A stretch of DNA of 64,000 nucleotides from Pseudomonas sp. M30-35 (GCF_002163625.1 NZ_CP020892.1:4836001-4900000), one strand, 5' to 3'. Shown: positions 24,995 through 34,062, counted from the first letter of the stretch. Notes: a model not told the origin generated them from the sequence alone. Translations and numbers: made by a program.

Positions 24995-27184
24995 ATGCAT
25001 GATGATCTCTCGCTTCTCCTCAACTCTCTAAATGACGCTCAACGCCAAGCCGTAGCGGCTGGGCTTGGCCGTCAATTGGTCCTGGCCGGCGCTGGCTCCG
25101 GTAAAACGCGCGTATTGGTGCACCGTATCGCCTGGTTGATCCAGGTTGTGAACGCTTCACCCCACAGCATTTTGTCGGTGACCTTTACCAACAAAGCCGC
25201 AGCCGAAATGCGTGTGCGTATCGAGCAGATGCTCGGCGCCAGCCCGGCCGGCATGTGGGTTGGCACCTTCCACGGCCTGGCCCATCGGTTATTACGCGCA
25301 CACTGGCAAGAAGCCGGCCTGACCGAAAACTTCCAAATTCTCGACTCGGATGACCAGCAACGCCTGGTAAAACGAGTTATTCGCGAACTAGGCCTAGATG
25401 AGCAGCGCTGGCCGCCCCGTCAGGCGCAGTGGTTTATTAACGGCCAGAAAGACGAAGGCCTGCGCCCGCAACACACCCAGCCGGGCGGCGACCTGTTCCT
25501 CGCGACCATGCTGAAAATCTACGAGGCCTATGAAGCCGCTTGCGCCCGTGCGGGCGTCATCGACTTCTCCGAGCTACTGCTGCGTGCACTGGATTTGTGG
25601 CGCGACAAACCGGGCCTACTGGAACATTACCAGCGCCGCTTCCGGCATATTTTGGTCGACGAATTTCAAGACACCAACGCCGTGCAATATGCTTGGCTGC
25701 GTATCCTTGCCAAAGGTGGCGACAGCTTTATGGTGGTGGGCGATGACGACCAGTCGATTTACGGCTGGCGCGGCGCCAAGATCGAGAACATCCAGCAATT
25801 TTCCAGTGATTTTGCTGACGCTGAAGTGATCCGCCTGGAGCAGAACTATCGCTCTACGGCTGGCATCCTCAAGGCCGCCAACGCGCTGATCGCCAATAAC
25901 CAAGGGCGCTTGGGTAAAGAGTTGTGGACCGAAGACACGGATGGCGAACCCATCAGCCTGTATGCGGCCTTCAATGAACACGACGAAGCACGTTATGTGG
26001 TCGAGTCGATTGAGGATGCGCTGCGCAAAGACGGCCTCAAGCGTAGCGAAATCGCCATTTTGTATCGCTCCAATGCCCAGTCGCGAGTGCTTGAGGAAGC
26101 CTTGCTGCGCGAGAAAATCCCTTATCGCATTTATGGCGGCCAGCGCTTCTTCGAGCGCGCTGAAATCAAGAACGCGATGGCCTACATGCGCATGCTTGAT
26201 GGCCGCGGCAACGATGCTGCGCTGGAGCGAATCATCAACGTACCGGCACGTGGTATCGGCGAAAAAACAGTCGAAACCATTCGCGAATTTGCCCGCAGCA
26301 ACGATGTGGCGATGTGGGAAGCCATACAACTGATGGTTGCGGGCAAGCTGCTTCCCGGGCGCGCGTCTGGCGCACTGGCGGGATTCATCGAGCTGATTGA
26401 AAACCTCGCGGCCAAAGTGCTGGAAATGCCGCTGCACCTGATGGCCCAGACCGTCATCGAACAAAGCGGTTTGATCGCCTATCACCAGGCTGAAAAAGGC
26501 GAGAAAGCCCAGGCCCGCATCGAAAACCTTGAAGAGCTGGTAAGCGCCGCGCGCACCTTCGAAAACGACGAAGATGACGAGCAAACGCCGCTGCAAGCGT
26601 TCCTCGGCCACGCCTCGCTCGAAGCCGGCGATACACAAGCGGCCGAGCATGAAGACAGCATTCAACTGATGACCCTGCACAGTGCCAAGGGCCTTGAATT
26701 CCCGCAGGTGTTTTTAGTCGGCGTCGAAGAAGGTCTGTTCCCGCACAAGATGAGCCTCGAAGAGCCCGGCCGCCTTGAAGAAGAGCGCCGTCTGGCCTAC
26801 GTCGGTATCACCCGGGCCATGCAGAAACTGGTGATCAGCTACGCCGAAACACGGCGCCTGTATGGCAGTGAAACCTATAACAAGGTTTCGCGCTTCGTCC
26901 GCGAAATCCCGCCAGCACTGATCCAGGAAGTGCGCCTGTCCAACAGCGTCAGCCGTCCTTACGGCAGTAGCAATCAAGGCACCAGCAGCAGCTCGATGTT
27001 CGCTGGCAGCGAGATTCCACAAACTGCATTCAGCCTCGGCCAACGCGTACGCCATGCATTGTTTGGCGAGGGCACCATCCTCAATTTTGAGGGTTCTGGC
27101 GCGCAGGCGCGGGTACAAGTGAATTTTGAAGATGAAGGCAGTAAGTGGCTGATGCTTAGCTACGCAAAATTAGACGCGTTATAA
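24995..27184 (+). CDS. uvrD: DNA helicase II
   Basis: A 3'-5' SF1A helicase for nucleotide excision repair and mismatch repair. The 729 residues have the expected motifs in order: Q motif (LNDAQRQAV), Walker A AGAGSGKT at 31-38, TFTNKAAAEMR (Ia), DEFQDTN (II), GDDDQSIYGWRGA (III), QNYRS (IV), TLHSAKGLEF (V) and VGITRAM (VI). The C-terminal Tudor-like RNA polymerase-binding segment (FSLGQRVRHALFGEGTILN) is complete. The ribosome-binding site before ATG 24995 is weak. I see no LexA box upstream, unlike in E. coli. Confidence 0.96.
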   Translation: MHDDLSLLLNSLNDAQRQAVAAGLGRQLVLAGAGSGKTRVLVHRIAWLIQVVNASPHSILSVTFTNKAAAEMRVRIEQMLGASPAGMWVGTFHGLAHRLLRAHWQEAGLTENFQILDSDDQQRLVKRVIRELGLDEQRWPPRQAQWFINGQKDEGLRPQHTQPGGDLFLATMLKIYEAYEAACARAGVIDFSELLLRALDLWRDKPGLLEHYQRRFRHILVDEFQDTNAVQYAWLRILAKGGDSFMVVGDDDQSIYGWRGAKIENIQQFSSDFADAEVIRLEQNYRSTAGILKAANALIANNQGRLGKELWTEDTDGEPISLYAAFNEHDEARYVVESIEDALRKDGLKRSEIAILYRSNAQSRVLEEALLREKIPYRIYGGQRFFERAEIKNAMAYMRMLDGRGNDAALERIINVPARGIGEKTVETIREFARSNDVAMWEAIQLMVAGKLLPGRASGALAGFIELIENLAAKVLEMPLHLMAQTVIEQSGLIAYHQAEKGEKAQARIENLEELVSAARTFENDEDDEQTPLQAFLGHASLEAGDTQAAEHEDSIQLMTLHSAKGLEFPQVFLVGVEEGLFPHKMSLEEPGRLEEERRLAYVGITRAMQKLVISYAETRRLYGSETYNKVSRFVREIPPALIQEVRLSNSVSRPYGSSNQGTSSSSMFAGSEIPQTAFSLGQRVRHALFGEGTILNFEGSGAQARVQVNFEDEGSKWLMLSYAKLDAL

Positions 27185-27212
27185 CAATAACCGCACACAG
27201 GGGAAGATATTG

Positions 27213-28307
27213 ATGAACCGCCGCAATTTGCTCGGCGCTGCCGTCGCCTTATTCGCTGCCATGGGCCTGGCTGGCTGCAAAGAAGAAACCAAGGCAACAA
27301 CCGCAGAAACCAGCGCACCTGCACAAAGCTTCCACTGGAAGATGGTCACCGCCTGGCCGAAGAACTACCCCGGGCTGGGCACCGCAGCAGAGCGCCTGGC
27401 AGAACGTGTCTCGACCATGAGCAACGGCCGCCTGACCATCAAGGTTTATGCAGCGGGCGAGCTAGTTCCGGCACTTGAAGTGTTTGATGCAGTTTCACGC
27501 GGCACCGCTGAACTAGGCCACGGCGCAGCGTATTACTGGAAAGGTAAGGTACCCGCCGCACAGTTCTTCACTGCGGTGCCGTTTGGCCTGTCCGCCAGCG
27601 AAATGAATGCGTGGCTGAGCAAGGGCGACGGTCAAAAGCTTTGGGACGAAGCCTATGCACCCTTCGGTGTTAAACCGATGGTTGTGGGCAATACCGGCAT
27701 GCAAATGGGCGGCTGGTACAACAAGGAAATTAACTCGCTGGACGACCTCAAAGGCCTGAAAATTCGCATGCCGGGCCTCGGCGGCGAAGTACTCAGCCGC
27801 TTGGGTGCAACCACAGTCAATCTACCGGGCGGCGAAGTGTTCACCGCGCTGGAAACCGGCGCAATTGATGCAACCGACTGGGTCAGCCCATATAACGATT
27901 TGGCCTTTGGCCTGAACAAATCGGCCAAGTACTACTACTTCCCGGGCTGGCAAGAGCCGCAAGCAGTACTGGAATTGCTGGCGAATCAGAAAGCTCTCGA
28001 CAGCTTGCCGCAAGACCTGCGCGCCATCCTCACCGAAGCCACGCTGGCGGCTAATCAGGACATGATGGACGACTACGTTTATCACAACGCCACAGCGCTG
28101 GCTGAACTGAAGAAACAAGGCACACAACTCAAGCGCTTCCCCGATGAAGTTCTCGCTGCAATGAAGCAGCAATCCAGTGCGGTACTGGATGAACTGGCTG
28201 GGCAAAGCGAGCTGAACACGCGTATCTGGGACTCGATGAAGGCCTTCCAGGAGCAGGTCACGCCAATGCACGAAGTCTCTGAAAAAGAGCTGTACGACTG
28301 GCGGTAA
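27213..28307 (+). CDS. TRAP transporter solute-binding protein (DctP family), orphan lipoprotein
   Basis: A 364-residue periplasmic binding protein of the DctP family. The N terminus has an NRRNLLGAA start and the lipobox LAGC (Cys about 21), so it is probably lipid-anchored; the paired arginines leave room for Tat export. The binding fold is visible as TAWPKNYPGLGTAAERLAE, LKGLKIRMPGLGGEVLSRLG and ETGAIDATDWVSPYND. This subgroup often binds 2-oxo acids or lactate-like monocarboxylates. No DctQ/DctM membrane genes are beside it. GGGGAAG lies before ATG 27213, 28 bases after uvrD, and a strong terminator follows. Confidence 0.88.
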   Translation: MNRRNLLGAAVALFAAMGLAGCKEETKATTAETSAPAQSFHWKMVTAWPKNYPGLGTAAERLAERVSTMSNGRLTIKVYAAGELVPALEVFDAVSRGTAELGHGAAYYWKGKVPAAQFFTAVPFGLSASEMNAWLSKGDGQKLWDEAYAPFGVKPMVVGNTGMQMGGWYNKEINSLDDLKGLKIRMPGLGGEVLSRLGATTVNLPGGEVFTALETGAIDATDWVSPYNDLAFGLNKSAKYYYFPGWQEPQAVLELLANQKALDSLPQDLRAILTEATLAANQDMMDDYVYHNATALAELKKQGTQLKRFPDEVLAAMKQQSSAVLDELAGQSELNTRIWDSMKAFQEQVTPMHEVSEKELYDWR

Positions 28308-28319
28308 CACCCGTCATCC

Positions 28320-28363
28320 AAGGCGATGCTCTCTTCACCCAGTGTGTGGAGAGCATCGCCTTT
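28320..28363 (+). terminator. Terminator after the DctP-like gene
   Basis: A perfect 14-bp stem (AAGGCGATGCTCTC at 28320-28333, complement at 28349-28362) with a 15-nt loop and a short T-run, 12 bases after the stop. Confidence 0.8.
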
Positions 28364-28502
28364 CAGGTGTCACCTTGACCCTGCAATGACAACGTCTCGC
28401 AGAAAAAAGCCGAAACATTCTCTCGCTAGTCATCCTGACAGAGCTCACGCAGTATCGTCTGCATAGCTTCATCACTTGTTTACCACCAAGAGACACACCC
28501 TC

Positions 28503-29348
28503 ATGCAACGTTTCATCAGCCTCGCCATGGTGCTTTGCATGGCCATGACTTTCAGCCTGCACGCCGACGCCAAACGTTTTGGTGGTGGCAAATCATTCGG
28601 TTCGGCGCCAAGCCACCAAACCCGCCAGGCGGCGCCACAATCGCAGCCTAATGCCGGTGCAGCCGCTGCGGCTCGCCCTGCTGCTGCAGCAAGCGGTGCT
28701 TCGCGCTGGCTTGGCCCATTAGCCGGTTTGGCCGCGGGCGGTTTGTTGGCCTCGATGTTTATGGGCGATGGTTTCCAGGGCATGCAGATCTTTGATTTTC
28801 TGATCATCGGCCTGATCGCCTTTATGATCTTTCGCTTTCTCGCCGCACGTAGTCAGGCTGCACAGCCACATACGGCTAATGGTGCGCCGATGCAGCGCGA
28901 GATACCCCAGTCTAACTCGCCTGCAGCTTCAATCTTCGGCAACAAGGCCGCAGCCAGTAAGCCGGTGATCAATGCGCCTGCATGGTTCAATGAACAAAGC
29001 TTTATCGCCGCTGGCCGCGAGCATTTCATGAGCTTGCAACAGCATTGGGACGCCAACGAGATGGCGCAGATCAGCGAATTTGTGACCCCTCAATTACTTG
29101 AGTTCCTCAAGCGTGAACGTGCGGATCTGGGTGATGGCTTCCAGGCCACCTACATTGATGAGCTTGATGTACAGCTTGATGGTGTTGACGACCAGAGCGA
29201 CAAAACCATCGCGACCCTGACCTTCAGCGGTATCGCCAAAACCTCACGCTTCGATCAAGGTGAAGCCTTTAGCGAAAGCTGGCGTCTTGAGCGTGCCACT
29301 GGCGAAAACCAGCCGTGGATTGTTGCAGGCATTCGTCAGAACGCATAA
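28503..29348 (+). CDS. Tim44-like domain protein, membrane-anchored
   Basis: A 281-residue envelope protein. A signal peptide (about 1-22, MVLCMAMTFSLHADA) is followed by a low-complexity Ala/Gln/Pro segment, a glycine-rich stretch with two hydrophobic segments (LAGLAAGGLLASMFM; LIIGLIAFMIFRFL) and a C-terminal Tim44-like domain (about 155-280: FNEQSFIAAGREHFMSLQQH, AQISEFVTPQLLEFLK). Function of bacterial Tim44-like proteins is not settled. I start at ATG 28503 rather than the upstream in-frame start because the signal peptide begins there. Transcribed alone. Confidence 0.82.
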   Translation: MQRFISLAMVLCMAMTFSLHADAKRFGGGKSFGSAPSHQTRQAAPQSQPNAGAAAAARPAAAASGASRWLGPLAGLAAGGLLASMFMGDGFQGMQIFDFLIIGLIAFMIFRFLAARSQAAQPHTANGAPMQREIPQSNSPAASIFGNKAAASKPVINAPAWFNEQSFIAAGREHFMSLQQHWDANEMAQISEFVTPQLLEFLKRERADLGDGFQATYIDELDVQLDGVDDQSDKTIATLTFSGIAKTSRFDQGEAFSESWRLERATGENQPWIVAGIRQNA

Positions 29349-29659
29349 GCCAAACCCGTAAGCCAAACTAGGGGGTTGTAACCGATTTAAAATGGCGCAA
29401 AGCAGCCAGTTTGAATCAGTTACAACGCACCCACCCGCCTCGACCCAAGTGATCAACTGGATCAAGCTGCCACCGAGCCGATCCCGATTTTAGCGCAGCG
29501 ACCTAGAAGACAACAAATCGGCACATATTCCGCTCGGCTAAATTGCATGCATAATTAGGCTGTTTGCCTGCGCTTGGCTGCTGTATAAAGCGCCCATTGC
29601 CGATGCGTTCCTAGCTCGGCAATCCTACCGCTAGCCATCAACCGTCCAGGAGCCCGCCC
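29349..29659. other. Intergenic region with an inverted repeat
   Basis: A 311-bp gap. Arms 29375-29388 and 29413-29426 (GTTGTAACCGATTT against GAATCAGTTACAAC) match at 12 of 14 positions and could form a hairpin after the Tim44-like gene. A TATAAA-like sequence near 29584 may serve the next gene. Nothing else was recognised. Confidence 0.4.
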
Positions 29660-30067
29660 GTGGAAGAAGTTATTGATCAACTACGCGAACTGAACGAACC
29701 GGTTCCAGTGCCGCTTGAGCTGCCTGAAGAAGAATTGCTAGTCGAAATTCAGGAGCAAATCCTGATTCACTTGCCTTTTGAGTTGCGTGAGTTCCTGCTC
29801 AAAGTCAGCGATGTGGTGTATGGCCGTCTTGAGCCTGTGACTGCAACTGACCCGCAATCACATACCTATCTGCCCGAAGTTGCCTCGGTGGCCTGGTCAC
29901 TCGGCGTGCCTCGTGAACTGGTACCGATCTGTGAAGATCGCGGCAATTACTACTGTGTTGAAGAAGATGGCACCGTAGTTCTCTGGGAACACGACACCGA
30001 AGAGCTCAGTGAAGAGAACTGGGAATCGGTCTGGCACTGGGTTCGCGATGTCTGGCTGGAAAGCTGA
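29660..30067 (+). CDS. SMI1/KNR4 (SUKH)-like protein
   Basis: A small acidic 135-residue cytoplasmic protein. The middle (LPFELREFLLKVSDVVYGRLEP) and the end (EDRGNYYCVEEDGTVVLWEHD, NWESVWHWVRDVWL) follow the SMI1/KNR4 pattern; such proteins include immunity proteins but also many housekeeping members of unknown role. No toxin gene is nearby, so an immunity role is not supported. The start is GTG 29660 with AGGAG seven bases upstream. Confidence 0.75.
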   Translation: MEEVIDQLRELNEPVPVPLELPEEELLVEIQEQILIHLPFELREFLLKVSDVVYGRLEPVTATDPQSHTYLPEVASVAWSLGVPRELVPICEDRGNYYCVEEDGTVVLWEHDTEELSEENWESVWHWVRDVWLES

Positions 30068-30086
30068 TTGAGCTGAATCCGTGAGT

Positions 30087-30108
30087 GCAGGCGCGATCCC
30101 GCGTCTGC
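30087..30108. repeat. GC-rich hairpin after the SMI1-like gene
   Basis: GCAGGCGCG-ATCC-CGCGTCTGC pairs over nine positions with one G-U. No T-run follows. It may be a weak terminator or a REP-like unit. Confidence 0.35.
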
Positions 30109-30343
30109 CGTGATTGACAGCAAGGCATTTTCACACCGATCATGTGCGAAATAATGAACAAGATGTTCTAAATAGCGCTCGCCGCCTGATCAACCACGTA
30201 CAGACTGAACACCCGATCAGACTTAAGCGTCTCAACTCATAGGCCTGCTGAACCAGCGCTGAGCATGCAGCTAGCGTACTGTCAGCGCACACCTATGCTT
30301 AACGGAAGCCTCACCCACACACGCAACCACTGGAGTTAGCCTT

Positions 30344-31102
30344 ATGAGCACACCTGTCGTCCTTATCACTGGCGCCGCCGGCGGACTCGGTCGGGCCATC
30401 GCCAAACGCTTTTCACAAAGCCGCTGGCGTGTGACAGCCACTGATGTCGACAAAAGTGGTTTGCACTCACTGAATACCTTGGTGCCATTGGATTACAGTG
30501 CGACTGCTGATCTGCGTAGCGCCAGGAATTGTCATGAACTGATCGCAGCAGTGCTGGCCAGCACGGGTCGTATCGATGCGGTTATCAACGCTGCAGGCGT
30601 CTGGCGCGAAGGGTCGGTTGAAAAGTTCAGTGAAGAAGACTTCGATCTGGTGATGGGGGTTAATCTCAAGGCGGCCTTCTATCTCGGCCAGGCCGCAACG
30701 CCACATTTGAAAGAAAGCCGTGGCTGCATCGTCAATATTGCCAGCGATGCAGGTCGCCAGGCCTACCGTGGTTCAGCCGCCTACTGTGCGAGCAAAGCTG
30801 GGCTGGTGATGCTAAGCAAGACCATGGCTCTTGAGCTCGCAGAGTTTGGTGTGCGGGTTAACGTGGTGTCGCCTGGCGATATCGCCACACCAATGCTCGA
30901 CTACCAAGCAGAACGCTACGGCAACGGCAACCCAAAGGCTTACAAGCGCGAATTGCTTAGCCAGTACCCACAGGGCCGTGAAGCGCGCTTCCTGCGCCCG
31001 GAAGAAGTCGCTGAGATGGTCTGGTTTCTCTGCCAACCTGAAGCCGAAGCCATAACTGGCGCCGACATGGCCATTGACTTCGGTATCTCTGCCGGTAAGT
31101 AA
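30344..31102 (+). CDS. Short-chain dehydrogenase/reductase (SDR)
   Basis: A 252-residue classical SDR oxidoreductase. The cofactor motif TGAAGGLG is at residues 9-16, NAAG near 86-89, the catalytic Ser in IVNIASDAG, and the YxxxK pair in YCASK near 147-151. The acidic residue after beta-2 (ATDVD) suggests NAD(H) preference. Substrate unknown. The 276-bp region upstream holds one GC-rich hairpin and no gene. Confidence 0.9.
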   Translation: MSTPVVLITGAAGGLGRAIAKRFSQSRWRVTATDVDKSGLHSLNTLVPLDYSATADLRSARNCHELIAAVLASTGRIDAVINAAGVWREGSVEKFSEEDFDLVMGVNLKAAFYLGQAATPHLKESRGCIVNIASDAGRQAYRGSAAYCASKAGLVMLSKTMALELAEFGVRVNVVSPGDIATPMLDYQAERYGNGNPKAYKRELLSQYPQGREARFLRPEEVAEMVWFLCQPEAEAITGADMAIDFGISAGK

Positions 31103-31256
31103 TATCAGCCCAATAACCGCGTGTGCCGACCTACACGCGGTTCCCCGCTTAACACCTGTCGCAGTATTGCTGAGCGAGGCAAATACTGACTGACTATTGA
31201 TTCAAACCTGCAATGTGTTTGAATCCTCCCTCCTTCAAGATACGGACGCTCAGCTA

Positions 31257-31739
31257 ATGGTTCCCGGAAACGCGCAATTGACGATGACCGTGCTGATGAC
31301 CCCAGATATGGCCAACTTTTCTGGGAAAGTCCACGGAGGCACGCTGCTTAAGTACCTGGATGAAGTGGCCTACGCCTGTGCTAGCCGCTACGCTGGCAGC
31401 TATGTAGTGACGCTTTCTGTCGATCAAGTGACCTTTCGCCAACCCATTCACGTCGGTGAACTGGTGACCTTTCTCGCCTCAGTCAACTTCACCGGCACCA
31501 CCTCAATGGAAGTCGGCATCAAGGTCGTGACCGAGAACATTCGCGAACGCTCAGTGCGCCATACCAACAGCTGCTTTTTCACCATGGTTGCCGTCGATGA
31601 CCAAGGACGCTCGATGAAAGTGCCACCGCGCCAACCAGAAACCCGCGAAGAACAGCGCCGCTTTACCAAAGGCCAACAACGCCGGGCAATCCGTCAGGAA
31701 ATGGAGCACCGCTACCAACAACTCAAAGAGCAAGGCTAG
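31257..31739 (+). CDS. Acyl-CoA thioesterase (hotdog fold)
   Basis: Hydrolyses acyl-CoA to fatty acid and CoA. The 160-residue protein has the acyl-CoA thioesterase pattern: MANFSGKVHGGTLLKYLDEVAYACASRY with the conserved HGG and Asp, then VTLSVDQVTFRQPIHVGE. ATG 31257 is preferred; the frame is open to TTG 31197 but those 20 residues do not match the family. The Shine-Dalgarno sequence is weak. C-terminal 25 residues are strongly charged (REEQRRFTKGQQRRAIRQEM). Confidence 0.87.
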   Translation: MVPGNAQLTMTVLMTPDMANFSGKVHGGTLLKYLDEVAYACASRYAGSYVVTLSVDQVTFRQPIHVGELVTFLASVNFTGTTSMEVGIKVVTENIRERSVRHTNSCFFTMVAVDDQGRSMKVPPRQPETREEQRRFTKGQQRRAIRQEMEHRYQQLKEQG

Positions 31740-31826
31740 CCAAAGCCGCTCAATAGCAGACAATACCGGGCCCGACTGGCAAGATGCAGCATTGTCTGCC
31801 CTGCACGGCTCAACTGGAGCTTCACC

Positions 31827-32237
31827 ATGCTGACCCTCGGCAATATCTTCGTGCTAATGCTGCTCGCCACTGCTGGCGGCTGGCTTTGGCATGCCCATGG
31901 GTTGCGTGAGCGCACGCTGGTATTAGTCAAACAATACTGCGAGAGAGTCGACATCGAACTGCTGGATGAAAACGTCGCGTTTCGCAAAATCACTCTGCTC
32001 AAAGATGGCAAAGGGCGCAAACGTATCGCCCGCGTTTATGGCTTCGAATTCACTGTGACTGGCGAACAACGCCATGCGGGTCAGGTCATCATGTTCGGGC
32101 CCAACCTTGGCAGCATTGAGCTGGCGCCGCACCCATTTCGCGAGCCTCAAAGCGAAGATCCGCACGTGGTGCGCCAACCTCCGCAGGTGATCGAACTGGA
32201 TCAATGGCGCCGTGAGCACCGCCCACCTCCGCAATAA
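31827..32237 (+). CDS. DUF3301 domain protein, single membrane anchor
   Basis: A 136-residue protein with one N-terminal membrane segment (about residues 4-19) followed by the DUF3301 domain (RERTLVLVKQYCERVDIELL, LDENVAFRKITLLKDG, ARVYGFEFTVTGEQRHAGQV). The tail is proline-rich. The family is common in gamma-proteobacteria and has no known function. It follows the thioesterase gene by 87 bp on the same strand and is the last chromosomal gene before the integron relic. Confidence 0.8.
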   Translation: MLTLGNIFVLMLLATAGGWLWHAHGLRERTLVLVKQYCERVDIELLDENVAFRKITLLKDGKGRKRIARVYGFEFTVTGEQRHAGQVIMFGPNLGSIELAPHPFREPQSEDPHVVRQPPQVIELDQWRREHRPPPQ

Positions 32238-32320
32238 CTCTCGGTTTGCGTAATTGCATCGCACTTGACCGCCCAGTTGCATTGCCGCTGACAAGCGTAT
32301 GCATTCAGCTTGACCAGTAC

Positions 32321-32362
32321 GCGGCAACGTCTCGACCGGCAGAAAGCGACCAAGAGCGGTCA
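32321..32362 (-). repeat. 42-bp flanking element, left copy
   Basis: Read on the minus strand, this segment matches 35090-35131 at about 31 of 42 positions (shared cores CCGCT-N-TTGG and TCTGCCGG, ending TTGCCGC). The two copies flank the integron relic in inverted orientation. Origin unknown. Confidence 0.45.
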
Positions 32363-32406
32363 TCTAGTGACTACGGCCCCAAGGGCGACTCACACTTCGC
32401 CACGGC

Positions 32407-32483
32407 ATTTAACGTTTGGTTAAGGGGCCGGTTTTAGCCGGTCCCGAGTGAGCGAAGCGAACGACTTGAACCAATTGTTATGC
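32407..32483 (-). repeat. attC site of cassette 3 (array end)
   Basis: On the minus strand it starts GCATAAC and ends GTTAAAT, the two core sites (RYYYAAC...GTTRRRY), with the inner palindrome GGACCGGCTAAAACCGGCCC. The cassette gene's TAG stop touches the first core. About 77 bp, same family as the site at 33968. Confidence 0.88.
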
Positions 32484-33109
32484 TACGGCTCGTTGGTGTT
32501 GGTGACTGAGCGCTCAATTAAAACCTGCTCCATGGCTCTTTTTATATCAACATCTGATGGGGATTTGAGCGTGAAGTAGAAGCTTATTGCCCCAACTACG
32601 AAGCTAATAATCGTTATTATGTAGGCTCTGTTTGTTTGCTTCTTTGCTTTCTCTTGCTCTGACTTGAGTTCTGTGTATCTGTTTAGTGTTGATGTTATTG
32701 GTAGAAGAATATGTTTGTCTGAGTCATCTTGGGATGATTCAATAATTTTAAGCAGCCTAGAGAGGGATGGCTTTACTTCGTCAGGCAGTTCGTCAAAGGG
32801 TTCTTCTTTCTCGATTTCAACTACCAATTTCTTTAATGCTGAAAAGGTGGTGGGCTCATCAATCTCGGCATAGAGTCTATAAATTACATCGCGACTGCTT
32901 TTGGGGGATAGGTCGAAACCGCGCCCAATTAATGTAATGTCTTTTGCGGAAAGTGGCACTGATGATGAAAGCTTTTGCTTTATGTTTCCTTTCATGCTCT
33001 CCATATTCTTTCTTTTCTGGATTGTCATCCAGAAAACGAAAACTATAGCGCCAGCCATTACTGAAATGTAAAAGACCGCCATGAATAAGTTGAGTACTTC
33101 CTTTGTCAC
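32483..33109 (-). CDS. Cassette gene 3: two-membrane-segment protein, unknown
   Basis: I do not recognise this 208-residue protein. It has a membrane segment near residues 9-29 (FMAVFYISVMAGAIVFVFWM), a charged soluble middle of about 130 residues (EKEEPFDELPDEVKPSLSRL), and a second membrane segment near 166-182 (AYIITIISFVVGAISFYF) with a short tail. Start GTG 33109 has TAGGAG seven bases upstream. Codon use is AT-rich compared with the chromosome around it, as expected for a captured cassette. Confidence 0.75.
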   Translation of the reverse strand: MTKEVLNLFMAVFYISVMAGAIVFVFWMTIQKRKNMESMKGNIKQKLSSSVPLSAKDITLIGRGFDLSPKSSRDVIYRLYAEIDEPTTFSALKKLVVEIEKEEPFDELPDEVKPSLSRLLKIIESSQDDSDKHILLPITSTLNRYTELKSEQEKAKKQTNRAYIITIISFVVGAISFYFTLKSPSDVDIKRAMEQVLIERSVTNTNEP

Positions 33110-33125
33110 ATTGCACTCCTAAGAT

Positions 33126-33197
33126 GCATAACGCCGCGCTCTGCGGCAAATTTGGAGCGCAGCGGAAAATTTGTCCGACAGCAGCACCTTGTTAGCA
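33126..33197 (-). repeat. attC site of cassette 2
   Basis: On the minus strand it runs from TGCTAAC to GTTATGC, with long imperfect inner complementarity (GCTGCGCTCC / GCAGAGCGCGGC). About 72 bp and unlike the other two attC sites, suggesting a different source. The TAA stop of cassette gene 2 lies inside the first core. Confidence 0.85.
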
Positions 33198-33950
33198 CTT
33201 TAGCTTACGCCGTCCAAGCATGACGAACTGCTGATGAAGTTTATAGCACTCGGTGCTTTTCTCATTAAGTTCTTTAATTCGTAAATCGACATGTTCAGGC
33301 CAATTCCAGGCTTCCAGGTAGGCATCGGGAACAGCGGACAGCATAGGGCCTGCGTGAATATACCCAGAACTTTGGGCTAGCTTATATATAAACTCATGCA
33401 TTTTTTGGTATAGGTCTTTGCGAGCAGCCTCAAGCTCCTGATCCAAAAACTCTGTTTCTGCGGTATTCCATGTGTCTACGAAGCGATCAATTTCGTCGGT
33501 ATTGTTGTCATAATAGGAGTTACCGAAGTCATGCTCTTTTAGAAGAGCCACCGATCTTGAGTTAGAAGGAAACTCTGCTAGAAATCTTTCAAACAACGCA
33601 CGATCTACAGCCTCTAGCTCCTTTGCTTCGGTTGCTGCGATGTCACCGGTTTTATAAATAAAGTACCTGTTTGCGACGTTATGGATTAATGCTAATGCGA
33701 TGAGAGAAAAGCCCAGCGTATAGTCAGCTGTACTTGATTCTAGCTCTGCAAACGTGAATTTCGCCCCAGAATTCAAGTTAAAGGTTGCAACTAGCCAGTT
33801 ATAAAATATCTGTTTAAAAGCAGTTGGGGTCAAAATAATTGTTCCTCCAACTGTAACAACAAACCACGTGAGCTTGTTGGTAAAGTCTGGGAACAAATAT
33901 TTTTTACCAAGAGCGATTGCTAGTTCTTTTAGCTCTTTCTTTGATATCAC
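33192..33950 (-). CDS. Cassette gene 2: membrane protein, unknown
   Basis: An unrecognised 252-residue protein. Residues of about 24-52 and 73-92 are hydrophobic (LTWFVVTVGGTIILTPTAF; YTLGFSLIALALIHNVANRY); the C-terminal two thirds are charged and probably helical (LEQELEAARKDLYQKMHEF-like stretch), ending in a lysine/cysteine tail. GTG 33950 has AAGGAG six bases before it. AT-rich codon use. No similarity to a toxin, antitoxin or resistance gene was noticed. Confidence 0.75.
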   Translation of the reverse strand: MISKKELKELAIALGKKYLFPDFTNKLTWFVVTVGGTIILTPTAFKQIFYNWLVATFNLNSGAKFTFAELESSTADYTLGFSLIALALIHNVANRYFIYKTGDIAATEAKELEAVDRALFERFLAEFPSNSRSVALLKEHDFGNSYYDNNTDEIDRFVDTWNTAETEFLDQELEAARKDLYQKMHEFIYKLAQSSGYIHAGPMLSAVPDAYLEAWNWPEHVDLRIKELNEKSTECYKLHQQFVMLGRRKLKC

Positions 33951-33967
33951 TCAGTACTCCTTGAGAG

Positions 33968-34044
33968 TGCTAACGTTTGGCTAAGGGGCCGGCTTTAGCC
34001 GGTCCCGAGTGAGCAAAGCGAACGACTTGAACCACTAGTTAGGG
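33968..34044 (-). repeat. attC site of cassette 1
   Basis: On the minus strand it starts CCCTAAC and ends GTTAGCA; the inner palindrome GGACCGGCTAAAGCCGGCCC and the GTTCAAGTCGTTCGC arm match the array-end site almost base for base. This is the P. stutzeri-like attC type. Confidence 0.88.
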
Positions 34045-34062
34045 GGTTGCCACGCTGTGTGG

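Noticed and set aside
25616-26680. 354-codon frame opposite uvrD
   Set aside because: Antisense shadow; all UvrD motifs are on the plus strand.
29660-30067. Immunity protein of a toxin system
   Set aside because: SMI1/KNR4-like proteins can be immunity proteins, but no polymorphic toxin or secretion gene lies near.
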